The position numbers and the translations under genes were made by a program. DNA of 35,415 bases from SAR116 cluster bacterium AG-321-K23 (lineage in GTDB: Bacteria > Pseudomonadota > Alphaproteobacteria > Puniceispirillales > Marisalimonadaceae). Positions 25,451 to 34,990 of this stretch are shown here, one piece after another (within the stretch, counting starts at the first letter, position 1; every line of letters begins with the position of its first letter). The notes under the pieces are model-generated. The model saw only the letters and a list, made by a program, of their open reading frames with translations, did no database searches and was not told where the DNA came from. The stretch is taken from the NCBI GenBank assembly GCA_003284565.1, contig QBXO01000020.1:1-35415 (forward strand). The letters run 5' to 3'.

Positions 25451-26647
25451 TTATCTCTCATAATTATTGATTAGATTCATTACCATTTTACCAGAATTAG
25501 TTGAAAAATTTGTAGATTTACGATTTAAGTAATTCATATTTTTAAGAATGTTTTTTGAATAACTATGATAAAGTTTACTTTGAATATCAATATTATTGAT
25601 AAGATTTATTAAAATTTTTTGCATTTGGATATAATTACATTTTTCTTGAAAAAGAAATGGAACTACATTTTTTCTTAATAAAAAATTTGGTAAAATAACA
25701 TTTTTAAAATTCACTAACATTCTTCCTATAAGAGCACTTATAAAATCTGTTTTATAAACAGCAATAGTAGGAATTTTGAATAATACCAACTCTAAAGTAA
25801 TAGTTCCACTACATGCTATTGCAATATTTGCACGCTTAAGTACTTCGTAATTATCTTGGAGTATAATAACTTCGATAGGGTAAGACTTTATTTCATTAAT
25901 TTTGGACAAAACATTTGCGTATTGTGATTTTGTGGTTGGTATGATCCAATTTATATTTTTAATCTTATTACTTGAGTTTTTAATTAATTTAACAAATTCT
26001 GGAAAAACATATTTTATTTCTCTACTTCTACTTCCTGGTAGTAAAAGGCAATTAATTTTTTTTAAACAGTTTGCATTATTATTTTGATTATTTTTAGATT
26101 GTTCAAATTTTAAAAATTTTTCTAGAATTGGATTGCCTATATAAGTGCACTTAGTGTCATAATTTTTAAAAATATCTTCTTCTATTTTGTAAAGACAAAT
26201 TAATTCATCATGAAGATTCTTCCATTTTTTTATTCTAGATTTACCATATGCCCAAATTGTTGGAGGCACAAAATGAATTAAAGGACAATTAAAAGAAGAG
26301 TCTTTAAAAGCTTTCTTCAAAGATTTTGCCAAAGCTAAGGAAAAGCCTTTAGTGTCAATTGTAATAACAACTTGAGGTTTTTCTCTAATGATAATTTTTA
26401 CAATTTCATTAATATAATTTCTTAGTTTTTTTAGATTAATTATAGTATTTAAAAAACCTATAATATTTAATTCTTCTATGTTGTAAATAGAGGTTAAACC
26501 TTCATTTCCCATTAAATTACCACCAACTCCGAAAAATTTAATGTTGTCATTATATTTTTTAATTCCTTTCATAATACAGGAACCTATATAATCACCAGAG
26601 CTTTCGCCTGCTAAAATAAAAATTTTATTTTTTTTATTTAATTTCAT
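25451..26647 (-). CDS. lpxB: Lipid-A-disaccharide synthase
   Basis: Inner-membrane-associated glycosyltransferase (GT19) that joins UDP-2,3-diacylglucosamine and lipid X into the lipid A disaccharide. Characteristic blocks are KIFILAGESSGDYIG at the N-terminus, GFLNTI, FVPPTIWAYGKSRIKKW, LLPGSRSREI and ACSGTITLEL. I prefer the ATG at 26647 (398 aa) because it gives the family's N-terminus; a TTG at 26668 would add seven residues and nearly abut lpxI. It is last in the long envelope operon and ends directly against gltA. Confidence 0.95.
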   Translation of the reverse strand: MKLNKKNKIFILAGESSGDYIGSCIMKGIKKYNDNIKFFGVGGNLMGNEGLTSIYNIEELNIIGFLNTIINLKKLRNYINEIVKIIIREKPQVVITIDTKGFSLALAKSLKKAFKDSSFNCPLIHFVPPTIWAYGKSRIKKWKNLHDELICLYKIEEDIFKNYDTKCTYIGNPILEKFLKFEQSKNNQNNNANCLKKINCLLLPGSRSREIKYVFPEFVKLIKNSSNKIKNINWIIPTTKSQYANVLSKINEIKSYPIEVIILQDNYEVLKRANIAIACSGTITLELVLFKIPTIAVYKTDFISALIGRMLVNFKNVILPNFLLRKNVVPFLFQEKCNYIQMQKILINLINNIDIQSKLYHSYSKNILKNMNYLNRKSTNFSTNSGKMVMNLINNYER

Positions 26648-26671
26648 AATTTTATTATCAAAATCCAAATT

Positions 26672-27481
26672 TTAAACTGCATAAATACAAAACTTATTAT
26701 TTTTTAAATAATTTTTAACAATTTCAATATCAGCAATTAAGGTGCCCTTAGAAGATAGGACAATCGAACTAAAACCTAATTCATTACATTTTTTTATTGT
26801 TTCTAATCCTATGACCGGCAGGTCCATTTTAAAATTTTGATTTAATTTAGGAATTTTAACTAAAACTGGACCAAAATCGTTATTTTGAAAGTAATTATTA
26901 TATAATTCTCCAGCTCTAATTATCATTTCATCAGTGCCTTCCATGGCCTCTACTGCATATACAATAGTATCACTTACAACAATAGATTGACCTACATCAA
27001 ACTCAGACATTTTATTAAGAAAATTAGTTCCAAATCTAGCATTTTGTATTACAAAATCTTTTAATTTTGTTGAAAAATATTCCTCTTTATAAAAACCTTT
27101 TTTAAAAAAACATTCTTTTAATATAGATGTGACTGGTATTATTTCAAAACCATTTTCATTAAAAAAATTTCCAATAAGATTTAAGGCGTTGTTATCACCT
27201 TGGGCAAATGTTTTTTTGATTAGTTCATGCGTAGATTTTTTAAACGATAGATTTGTAATCGAAATTCTATTAATTTTGCCAGCCATAACTAAATGAGTAA
27301 TTTTATTTTTTTTTAATACTGAAATCCAACTTAATGGATCTTTTAAAGAGATTACTTCTGATTTATTTTTGAATGTTTTTGGAGACGAATGATATTCAAC
27401 ACACAGAACAAAGGCATTAGGATTTTCTTTTGCAATTTGAATTGGAAAATCACCACTACCAGCAATTATAGCTACTAACAT
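26672..27481 (-). CDS. lpxI: UDP-2,3-diacylglucosamine pyrophosphatase LpxI
   Basis: It hydrolyses UDP-2,3-diacylglucosamine to lipid X and UMP, the step done by LpxH in E. coli. It is 269 aa and fits the LpxI (DUF1009) family. The N-terminal Rossmann-like domain starts LVAIIAGSGDFPI and includes HLVMAGKINR. The C-terminal catalytic domain contains DVGQSIVVSDTIVYAVEAMEGTDEMI and LPVIGLETI. Its position between lpxA and lpxB supplies the step otherwise missing from this operon. It overlaps the lpxA stop by one base (TAATG). Confidence 0.95.
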   Translation of the reverse strand: MLVAIIAGSGDFPIQIAKENPNAFVLCVEYHSSPKTFKNKSEVISLKDPLSWISVLKKNKITHLVMAGKINRISITNLSFKKSTHELIKKTFAQGDNNALNLIGNFFNENGFEIIPVTSILKECFFKKGFYKEEYFSTKLKDFVIQNARFGTNFLNKMSEFDVGQSIVVSDTIVYAVEAMEGTDEMIIRAGELYNNYFQNNDFGPVLVKIPKLNQNFKMDLPVIGLETIKKCNELGFSSIVLSSKGTLIADIEIVKNYLKNNKFCIYAV

Positions 27482-28281
27482 TAATGTTTGCCCATTTTAG
27501 GATGAACTAATGGGCGATTAAGATTTTCTTTTAAAAAAATTAATATTTCTTTCACTAAATCATTTTTATTATATGTTTCACTCACTTCCGAAAGTCTCTC
27601 ATTAAATGTTCCTTCAGGGGCAAATAAAAGTCTGTAAACATTTCTCAATATCTTTATTTCTTCTTTTTTAAATGATCTTCTCTTTAGACCAACTAAATTT
27701 AATCCACTAAGATATCCTCTACTTCCCACAACTGATGTGAAAGGTATAACATCACCATCTATGGTTGTCCCAGCTCCGATAATAGCATGTTTTCCAATTC
27801 TACAAAATTGATGAACAGCGCTTTGACCACCTAAATAGACGAAATCAGAAATTTCAACATGCCCTCCTATAACTGCATTATTTACAAAAACAACATTGTT
27901 TCCTACTAAACAATCATGAGCCACATGTGATCCAACCATAAAAAATCCGTCATTTCCGATAATTGTTTTCTGAATTCCAACTTTTGTACCTGGATGAATA
28001 GTGACATGTTCTCTGAAAATATTATTATTACCAATTATAAGTTGGGTCATCTCACCTTTATATTTTAAATGTTGTGGGTTAGATCCTATTACAGAAAAGG
28101 AATAAAATTCATTATTAAATCCAATAGTAGTATTGCCATCAATCAAAACATGTGAATGAATTTTAGAATTATTTCCAATTTTTACATTTGGACCAATAAT
28201 TGAATAAGCGCCAATTGATACATTTTCACCGATTTCACTGCCTTCATGAATTATCGATGTCGAATGTATACCATTCTTCAT
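27481..28281 (-). CDS. lpxA: UDP-N-acetylglucosamine acyltransferase
   Basis: First step of lipid A synthesis: transfer of a 3-hydroxyacyl chain from ACP to the 3-OH of UDP-GlcNAc. It is 266 aa, a left-handed beta-helix of hexapeptide repeats (for example IGENVSIGAYSIIGPNVKIG). His122 in SHVAHDCLVGN is the catalytic base, equivalent to E. coli His125. The C-terminal helical domain starts around LKRRSFKKEEIKILRNVYR. It overlaps fabZ by 4 bp (ATGA) and lpxI by one base. Confidence 0.97.
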   Translation of the reverse strand: MKNGIHSTSIIHEGSEIGENVSIGAYSIIGPNVKIGNNSKIHSHVLIDGNTTIGFNNEFYSFSVIGSNPQHLKYKGEMTQLIIGNNNIFREHVTIHPGTKVGIQKTIIGNDGFFMVGSHVAHDCLVGNNVVFVNNAVIGGHVEISDFVYLGGQSAVHQFCRIGKHAIIGAGTTIDGDVIPFTSVVGSRGYLSGLNLVGLKRRSFKKEEIKILRNVYRLLFAPEGTFNERLSEVSETYNKNDLVKEILIFLKENLNRPLVHPKMGKH

Positions 28282-28757
28282 TTTGCTTGTTCCTTATTAA
28301 CTAACATTGCCGAAAACTCTGAAGAAGCAACTAATTTGTTCTGGACAAATGCTTCACCATTAAATTTGTAAAAAGTTCGTTTACTTGAAATAAAATTAAT
28401 TTTTAAGAACAATTCATTTCCAGGAGTTACAGGTTTTCTAAATTTAGCTTTTTCTATACCTGTAAAAAAAACAAGATTATTCAAAGAAAGAGATTTATTC
28501 TCATAAGATACTAAACATGCTGCTGTTTGTGCCATTGCTTCTAAAATTAATACACCTGGCATAACGGGATGTTCTGGAAAATGTCCAGGAAAAAATGGTT
28601 CGTTAAATGTTACTGCCTTTATACCTGTAATAGATTTATCAATAATAATATCTGTTAATTTATCAATTAATAAAAAAGGAAATCTATGAGGTATCAATTT
28701 AATTATATCATTATGTAAAAGCGTTACCACTTCACCATTATTGTCCTTTAATAACAT
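28278..28757 (-). CDS. fabZ: 3-hydroxyacyl-ACP dehydratase FabZ
   Basis: It dehydrates 3-hydroxyacyl-ACP in fatty acid elongation and competes with LpxA and LpxD for the same ACP substrate, hence its place between them. It has a single hotdog domain of 159 aa with PHRFPFLLIDKL near the N-terminus, catalytic His59 in FFPGHFPEHPVMPG and Glu73 in LILEAMAQTAA. There is 1 bp between the lpxD stop and this start, and a 4-bp overlap with lpxA. Confidence 0.97.
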   Translation of the reverse strand: MLLKDNNGEVVTLLHNDIIKLIPHRFPFLLIDKLTDIIIDKSITGIKAVTFNEPFFPGHFPEHPVMPGVLILEAMAQTAACLVSYENKSLSLNNLVFFTGIEKAKFRKPVTPGNELFLKINFISSKRTFYKFNGEAFVQNKLVASSEFSAMLVNKEQAK

Positions 28758-28758
28758 A

Positions 28759-29811
28759 TCAATTTATCTTTCTTTTTTTAATATTTAATCTCTGTGAGAC
28801 TACCAGTCTTTTCCAAGAGTTAATATCTTGGGCTGGGCTTCCACCTATTTTACTATTTTTAGGAAAATTATTAAAAACTTTAGAGGCTCCTGCTACAACT
28901 GAGTGTTCACCAATTACAATATTATCTTTGATACTTACATCTCCACCTAAGATAACATTTTTTTCTAAAACAACTGAACCAGACAAACCAACTTGACCAG
29001 CTAAAATACAAAAATCATCTATAACACAATTATGACCAATATGTACTTGGTTATCAATCATCACATATTTACCTATAGAAGTATTGTCAATTAACCCTCT
29101 ATCAATTGTACAACCAGATCCAATATTTGTACCTTCTCCAATTAAAAGACCACCAATATGTGGAGTTAAATTCGTCTCATTTGTATTGGGAATAAAACCA
29201 AAACCTATTTTGCCTAAGACAGTATTGTGGGATACATTAACATTTTTACTTAAAGTAGAACATTCAATGAAAACTCCAGAACCTATAAAGCAATCTTTTC
29301 CTATTTTACAATTTTTTGAAATCGTAACTCGTTCAGATATGTACGAGTTATCTTCAATAATAACACCTTCACAAATTATACTATAGGCGCCAATGAAAAC
29401 ATTTTTACCAATTTTAGCATTATGGTCAACTATTGCTGACGGATGAATTATGTATTCTTTATTATTAATATCATTTTGATAAAAATATTTTTTTAAAAGC
29501 TTTGAAAACCCTTTTTTGGGATCATCAAAAGGTATTTTTATAATATCTTTATGTAAAAAATGATAATTTTCCTTTCTTACAATACAAATACCAGAAGAAA
29601 CATCCTTAAAATTCCTTTTTAAATTTGTAAAAAAAGATAATTTATTTTTTTTTAAATTTTCAAAGGAAACAAAATCTGTAATATAAATTTCCTCTGGAGA
29701 AATTATTTCATTATCCTTCTCAGTAAAAACATCCCTCTTAGATATATTTAAGACTTTCAAAATATCTAATAAATTCAGATCATTATCAATTTTAAAAAAA
29801 TCTTTATTCAT
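28759..29811 (-). CDS. lpxD: UDP-3-O-acylglucosamine N-acyltransferase
   Basis: Third step of lipid A synthesis: it adds the N-linked 3-hydroxyacyl chain. It is 350 aa. The N-terminal uridine-binding domain (residues 1-120) is followed by the hexapeptide-repeat beta-helix (about 121-320) and a short helical tail. His260 in HIGHNCVIDD is the expected catalytic base (E. coli His239). GGAAAACAA just before the ATG gives a weak ribosome site. It lies 12 bp after the skp/ompH gene and 1 bp before fabZ. Confidence 0.96.
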   Translation of the reverse strand: MNKDFFKIDNDLNLLDILKVLNISKRDVFTEKDNEIISPEEIYITDFVSFENLKKNKLSFFTNLKRNFKDVSSGICIVRKENYHFLHKDIIKIPFDDPKKGFSKLLKKYFYQNDINNKEYIIHPSAIVDHNAKIGKNVFIGAYSIICEGVIIEDNSYISERVTISKNCKIGKDCFIGSGVFIECSTLSKNVNVSHNTVLGKIGFGFIPNTNETNLTPHIGGLLIGEGTNIGSGCTIDRGLIDNTSIGKYVMIDNQVHIGHNCVIDDFCILAGQVGLSGSVVLEKNVILGGDVSIKDNIVIGEHSVVAGASKVFNNFPKNSKIGGSPAQDINSWKRLVVSQRLNIKKRKIN

Positions 29812-29823
29812 TTGTTTTCCATA

Positions 29824-30414
29824 TTATTTAGGAGACGTAATTATAATTTTCATAGATTTTGTCTTATTGTTAAATAACTCAAGAACTTCGTCGGTAAAAT
29901 CTATATTTTTATCATTAAATAAAAAAACATTTTCTTTTAGTAATACAACATTAATATTCTTTCTTATTGAAACATCTTTAATAATCTTAGCCAATAAATC
30001 TTTAAGTTTTTTTTGAATTTTTTGAAAAGATTTGTTCAGTGAGTTTCTTTCATCTTTATATTTTTTTTGAATTTGAAAAACTTCTTCTTTAAAGAGTTTT
30101 AATTTTTTTTTATATTCTTCAACTGTAATATTATTTTTGTTTTTTTTTATTAATACTTCTTTTTGTTTTAAATAATTTTGTTTTTGTTTTATTTTTTGAT
30201 TAATTTCATTTTCAAGCAATAAAAACTTGTTTCCTAAAATTTTCATAGCATTGGATCTTTTCAAAATAAATCTAAAATCAATAATTCCAATTCTATTAAT
30301 ACTCAGATCATTATGGTTACTAGCTATGTCTTGAATTTTAATATAATTATGATCATTAAAATTTTTATTTGCGTTCATAATAGTTGAAAAAATTAACAGA
30401 TCTGCAAATAACAT
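29824..30414 (-). CDS. Skp/OmpH-like periplasmic chaperone
   Basis: A 196-residue protein with an initial strand block RIGIIDFRFILKRSNAMK, a long Lys/Glu-rich coiled coil (about 75-150) and a final strand region INVVLLKENVFLFNDKNIDFTDEVLELFN, which together are the Skp/OmpH layout. Skp carries unfolded outer-membrane proteins to BamA, encoded just upstream. An in-frame TAA immediately precedes the ATG at 30414, so the N-terminus is fixed as MLFADLLIFSTIMNA. That is a short hydrophobic stretch with no Lys or Arg before it, poor for a signal peptide. The family call rests mainly on shape and position. Confidence 0.82.
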   Translation of the reverse strand: MLFADLLIFSTIMNANKNFNDHNYIKIQDIASNHNDLSINRIGIIDFRFILKRSNAMKILGNKFLLLENEINQKIKQKQNYLKQKEVLIKKNKNNITVEEYKKKLKLFKEEVFQIQKKYKDERNSLNKSFQKIQKKLKDLLAKIIKDVSIRKNINVVLLKENVFLFNDKNIDFTDEVLELFNNKTKSMKIIITSPK

Positions 30415-30434
30415 TTAAAACTCAACAAAAACGT

Positions 30435-32714
30435 TTAAAAACTTGTACCTATTGAAAATTGAAAATTTTCTTCAATATCATAACTCTTACTTTTTACTGG
30501 AAATCCCCATACCATTTCTAATGGTCCAACCGGAGTGGTCATAGAAAGTCCAAACCCGTTAGTTATTCTAGGTTCTTTATCATCATGACCTTGCACACCT
30601 GTTTCAAAATCAGTTCCCCAAATTGAACCTATGTCAGAAAAAACAAACCATTTTAATCCTGTGTCTTCTGGCATCAATTTATCCGATTTCAATTCTAATG
30701 ATAAATTATAAAAATTGTTTCCACCTATAGCTTGATTGTTACCAGTATCACGTGGACCGATACCAGCATTGTCAAATCCTCTTATGGTTCTTCCACCTAA
30801 GAAAAAACGGTTAGATGAAGTAATTTTATCATCAATAGATGATATAAAACCTACACCACTCTTAAGACCAAAAATATATTCTCCATAATCAATTGGGTAG
30901 TAAGATTTCAACTTAAATACCGATTTATAAAAATTTGAATCACCACCTAATCCTGCCAAAGTATTTTCAAAGCGCCAATTGTAACCTTTAGAAGGATTAA
31001 AAAAGCTATCTCTAGTGTCTTTAGACAAGCTGTGAGTTACTGATGAGGTCACAATTTCCACACCTTCTTCTCCAGTAATAGATGCAGCAGTAGAGGTTGA
31101 GGAAGTACTTGTTTCAGAGGTGGAATATTGATATTCAAATCTTTGATATATTTTATTGGATTTAAAACCAACACCTAGAGCAATACCAGAACTTTCTGAT
31201 TTAACATCACCTTTAGAATTTTCACTCTCTTGATCAAAAATATCACCAAATAAAGAAAGATGTCTATCTAAAAAATAAGGTTCCGTAATACCCAAACTAT
31301 AGTTAGATTTTTTTGGTGAAAGATTTGCTTCTAAACGTAATTTTTTTCCTTCGCCAAGAAAATTTCTTTCATTTAAGCCAAAAGTCATAGATGTATCGTT
31401 CAGTGAAGAGTACCCAACACCAAAGCTAACAGAACCGGTGTTCATCTCTTTAACTTCAATAATTATATCTAATGAATTTAAAAGATTAGAATCTTGTAAT
31501 TTGTAATTAACTGTTTCAAAGTATCCTAATCTTTTGATAGAACTAATGGATGAATTAAGTTTAGCTTTATTGAAAGGATCACCTTCTAAAAGAGACAATT
31601 CTCTTCTTATAACACTGTCATTTGTTCTTGTATTCCCAACAATAGTAATTTTATTAATATATTTTTCGTCACCTTCAGTTATATTAAAAGTCAAATCAAC
31701 GAAGTCTCTATTTTTTTTAATTGATGGAACAACCCTAATAAAATTAAATCCCTCACTTTCAAAAAAATCAATTAAATATTTTGATGATTCCTCAAGAGCT
31801 TTTGAGTTGAAAAAATCATCTTTTTTTAAATATAATTTTTTTAAAAGAAATTTCTTTTTTTTGTTATCTAACAATTCTGTCCTTATACTCACTTTATTTA
31901 TGGTATATTTTTGTCCTTCATTAATAACAAAATTTAAATTAAATCCTGAAAGGTTTGGAAGAAGATCACCTCTTGCAACAATTACATTAAAATCTATATA
32001 GCCTCTATTATTATAAAACTCTTTTAATTTTTCTTTATCATATTCTAAACGTTCGGGGATAAATTTATCTGAGCCGAAAATTTTATACCATGCATCTTCT
32101 TTTGTCGAAATATTTGCTTTTAATTCGTTATCAGAGAAGTTTTTATTTCCTTCAAAATTAATATTTTTAACAACAAGTAAAGAACCTTCGCTTATAACAA
32201 AATTTAAATTTACCCTACCATCACTAATTTCAGTTTTTTTTAATATTACTTGAGCTAAATAACGACCAATTTTTTGATATTCTTCTTTTATTTTTTCTAT
32301 TGTGTTAATTAATATACTTTCATTAAAAATATCTCTAGGTTTTATTGCAACAATTTTATTTAAGGTTTCACTATCTAGCAAATCATTACCAGAATAGATT
32401 ATTTCATTAATAATTGGATATTCTTCAACCATAATTTCTAATATTTGATTATTAACGTCTATATTGATTTTTGAAAACATACCTGAATTGTATAAATCTT
32501 TTGTGAATTTATTTAAAACTTCATTATTAAATTGAGTATTTGGGTAATTAGGTAAATAATTTAGGATGAAGGATTCTGACAATCTTTTTTCGCCATTGAT
32601 AATAATTTTTTCAATTTTGATTGTATCAGCATAAGAAACTGTTATTTTTGTAAATAAAAATATAAATAAAATTAAATGATTTTTAACAATAAAATTTTTA
32701 AAAAAATTAAACAT
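30435..32714 (-). CDS. bamA: Outer membrane protein assembly factor BamA
   Basis: Core of the BAM complex, which folds and inserts beta-barrel proteins into the outer membrane. It is 759 aa. A signal peptide (residues 1 to about 29, ending VSYA) is followed by POTRA repeats (about 30-400; IKIEKIIINGEKRLSE starts the first) and the C-terminal 16-strand barrel. The barrel contains GFDNAGIGPRDTGNN near the conserved lid-loop region and ends in Phe (FQFSIGTSF), as expected for a beta-signal. A Ser/Thr-rich segment (TSETSTSSTSTAAS) is a surface-loop candidate. It follows rseP by 44 bp and precedes the skp-like gene by 20 bp. Confidence 0.96.
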   Translation of the reverse strand: MFNFFKNFIVKNHLILFIFLFTKITVSYADTIKIEKIIINGEKRLSESFILNYLPNYPNTQFNNEVLNKFTKDLYNSGMFSKINIDVNNQILEIMVEEYPIINEIIYSGNDLLDSETLNKIVAIKPRDIFNESILINTIEKIKEEYQKIGRYLAQVILKKTEISDGRVNLNFVISEGSLLVVKNINFEGNKNFSDNELKANISTKEDAWYKIFGSDKFIPERLEYDKEKLKEFYNNRGYIDFNVIVARGDLLPNLSGFNLNFVINEGQKYTINKVSIRTELLDNKKKKFLLKKLYLKKDDFFNSKALEESSKYLIDFFESEGFNFIRVVPSIKKNRDFVDLTFNITEGDEKYINKITIVGNTRTNDSVIRRELSLLEGDPFNKAKLNSSISSIKRLGYFETVNYKLQDSNLLNSLDIIIEVKEMNTGSVSFGVGYSSLNDTSMTFGLNERNFLGEGKKLRLEANLSPKKSNYSLGITEPYFLDRHLSLFGDIFDQESENSKGDVKSESSGIALGVGFKSNKIYQRFEYQYSTSETSTSSTSTAASITGEEGVEIVTSSVTHSLSKDTRDSFFNPSKGYNWRFENTLAGLGGDSNFYKSVFKLKSYYPIDYGEYIFGLKSGVGFISSIDDKITSSNRFFLGGRTIRGFDNAGIGPRDTGNNQAIGGNNFYNLSLELKSDKLMPEDTGLKWFVFSDIGSIWGTDFETGVQGHDDKEPRITNGFGLSMTTPVGPLEMVWGFPVKSKSYDIEENFQFSIGTSF

Positions 32715-32758
32715 CTTTATATTTTATCTTCTTTTTTGCTAATGTATACCATTTATAT

Positions 32759-33826
32759 TTAAAGGCCTAGATCAAAGGCTGTAACTAAAATCATTAATGA
32801 AATTAAAAATAACAATCCAAATTTTAATAATATAATTTGTATTTTTCCAGACATTGGTTTTCTAAAAATCAACTCATAAGTAAAAAGCATAATATACCCT
32901 CCGTCTAGTGCGGGTATTGGTAATAAATTAATCAAACCTAAGTTAATTGATAAAATTGCCATTAAAAAAATTATTGATGCTAAACCTCTATCTAAACTTG
33001 TTCCAGAAATTTTAGCAATGCCAATTGGGCCCATTACGTCTTTTTTATTAACCTCAAACATAAAGAGTGAACTCAAGCCTTGCAACCATTCCAGGGTCAT
33101 TTTCATAGAATCTTTTAAACCAAATTGCAGCACAGCTAAAATCTTCAACTCTTCTAGTTCAGGCTGTACAGCAGTTATCCCAATCCTGCCAACTATTTTT
33201 TTTGGACCTATGCTATATCCATCAGGGATAACATTAAGAAAAAAAATGCCATTATTTCTGAGCACTTCAAATGATAAAGTTTTGTTAGGATTATTTTCAA
33301 CAATTTCTTTTAAATCATAAAAATCATCTATTTTTTTATTATTTATACTTAAAATTTTGTCTCCTGAGATGAGTCCGCTTTGCATAGCTGGCTTCGATTG
33401 TATAACTTCATTAATTATTGGTGGTGATACATATCTACCATTAAAAAAATAAAGACCCATAATCAAAAGAATACCTAATAATAGATTTGCTAAAGGGCCT
33501 GATACGACTATAAAAAATCTTGAAAATAAATTTGCTTGTAAAAAGGCATCTTTATCATACGTCTCTTTTTTTATTTCTTTTGAAATATTAATTAGTTCAC
33601 CTTTCATTTTTACATAACCGCCAAGAGGAATTAAGGAAAATTTCCACCTAGTATTTTTTTTGTCTGTGTAACCAAATATTTCTGGACCAAAACCTATAGA
33701 AAAAGTTTCTACTTTTACACCAGATCTTACAGCCGCAAAATAATGACCAAGTTCGTGAATGAAAATTAATGGAGTTAAAACGATAAAAAAGCCTATCAAT
33801 GAACTTAGAAAACTACTTTCAAACAT
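32759..33826 (-). CDS. rseP: Intramembrane site-2 metalloprotease RseP
   Basis: Inner-membrane zinc protease that cuts anti-sigma factors or signal peptides within the membrane. It is 355 aa. The zinc motif HELGH is at 24-28 in the first helix. A single PDZ domain covers about residues 120-205 (MQSGLISGDKILSINNKKI). LLPIPALDGG, carrying the third metal ligand, is in a late helix. E. coli RseP has two PDZ domains and about 450 aa; the shorter one-PDZ form is typical of many Alphaproteobacteria. One base separates it from dxr. Confidence 0.95.
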   Translation of the reverse strand: MFESSFLSSLIGFFIVLTPLIFIHELGHYFAAVRSGVKVETFSIGFGPEIFGYTDKKNTRWKFSLIPLGGYVKMKGELINISKEIKKETYDKDAFLQANLFSRFFIVVSGPLANLLLGILLIMGLYFFNGRYVSPPIINEVIQSKPAMQSGLISGDKILSINNKKIDDFYDLKEIVENNPNKTLSFEVLRNNGIFFLNVIPDGYSIGPKKIVGRIGITAVQPELEELKILAVLQFGLKDSMKMTLEWLQGLSSLFMFEVNKKDVMGPIGIAKISGTSLDRGLASIIFLMAILSINLGLINLLPIPALDGGYIMLFTYELIFRKPMSGKIQIILLKFGLLFLISLMILVTAFDLGL

Positions 33827-33827
33827 T

Positions 33828-34976
33828 TTATCTTAACCTATTGATAATTTGTGACGAATGGCTCCTAGCAATTTTATCAATCTCGATTACCTCATCTATA
33901 TTTTTTGGTACAAAAGGGTTATAAGAGTTTAAAGTTTCATAAACAATATCGAAAATATCTGTAAATTTAATTTTATTTTTTAAAAAAGCATCTACTGCAA
34001 TTTCGTTTGCTGCATTCAAAACAATTGGAGAACAAAGTGGGTTTTGAAGTGCATCCCATCCCAGTTTTAATGCAGGAAATTTTTTGTAATCTGGTTTATA
34101 AAAACTCAGTTTGCTGATACTATTTAGTGAGAATTTTTTCAAATTTAAGTCTGATCTTGAAGGCCAATTAAGCGCAACACTTAATGGTGTTATCATGTCA
34201 GGAAAACCTAAATTAGCTATAACTGATCCATCTTTATAATGAACTAATCCATGAATAATATGCTCAGGATGTATTGTAACTTCAATTTTTTCACTTTTGA
34301 TATCAAATAGTATAGATGCTTCAATAATTTCAAGAGCTTTGTTAAACATAGTAGCGCTATCAACAGAAATTTTTTTTCCCATTTTCCAAATTGGGTGTTT
34401 TATTGCGTCTTTAGGCTTTATATTTTTTAAATCTTCAATTGGAGTAAATAAAAATGGACCACCTGAAGCAGTAAGTGTAATAAAGTCTAAATTAGAAATG
34501 TTATGATTATCTAAACATTGAAAAATTGCACTATGCTCAGAGTCAACAGGCAAAATTTTAACATTATTTTTAATGCTTTGATCCAAAAATATTTTGCCAG
34601 CAGAAACTAATGCTTCTTTGTTAGCTATGGCAAGATTGTTACCAACGCTTATTGCAGCAAAGGCAGAATGTAACCCAGACATTCCAGATATACCAGAAAT
34701 AACAATATCACAATTAATCTTTGATAATTCTATTAAATTGAGTGAACCTAAAGTCAACTCATGTTTACCAAAATAATCTTTAGCATTTTCAGGATTAGAT
34801 AAAACAACATTAGGAACATCAAACTCATTTACAATTTCGCTTAATAATTTAACATTATTATTTGCTGAAACTCCTATTAGGTTAAATTTTTCTCTATTTT
34901 TTCTCAATAAACGCAAACAAGATTCACCTATTGAACCTGTAGAACCCAGTAAAATAATGTTTTTTTTATCTCTCAT
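33828..34976 (-). CDS. dxr: 1-deoxy-D-xylulose-5-phosphate reductoisomerase
   Basis: Second step of the MEP isoprenoid pathway, converting DXP to MEP with NADPH. It is 382 aa. The nucleotide-binding motif GSTGSIG is at 11-17, NKEALVSAGK is near 119-128 and the metal/substrate residues Asp145, Ser146 and Glu147 are in PVDSEHSAIF. MFNKALEIIEA supplies the further metal-binding Glu residue. It lies 14 bp after cdsA; together they supply isoprenoid and phospholipid precursors at the head of the envelope operon. Confidence 0.97.
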   Translation of the reverse strand: MRDKKNIILLGSTGSIGESCLRLLRKNREKFNLIGVSANNNVKLLSEIVNEFDVPNVVLSNPENAKDYFGKHELTLGSLNLIELSKINCDIVISGISGMSGLHSAFAAISVGNNLAIANKEALVSAGKIFLDQSIKNNVKILPVDSEHSAIFQCLDNHNISNLDFITLTASGGPFLFTPIEDLKNIKPKDAIKHPIWKMGKKISVDSATMFNKALEIIEASILFDIKSEKIEVTIHPEHIIHGLVHYKDGSVIANLGFPDMITPLSVALNWPSRSDLNLKKFSLNSISKLSFYKPDYKKFPALKLGWDALQNPLCSPIVLNAANEIAVDAFLKNKIKFTDIFDIVYETLNSYNPFVPKNIDEVIEIDKIARSHSSQIINRLR

Positions 34977-34990
34977 TATAACATTAAATC

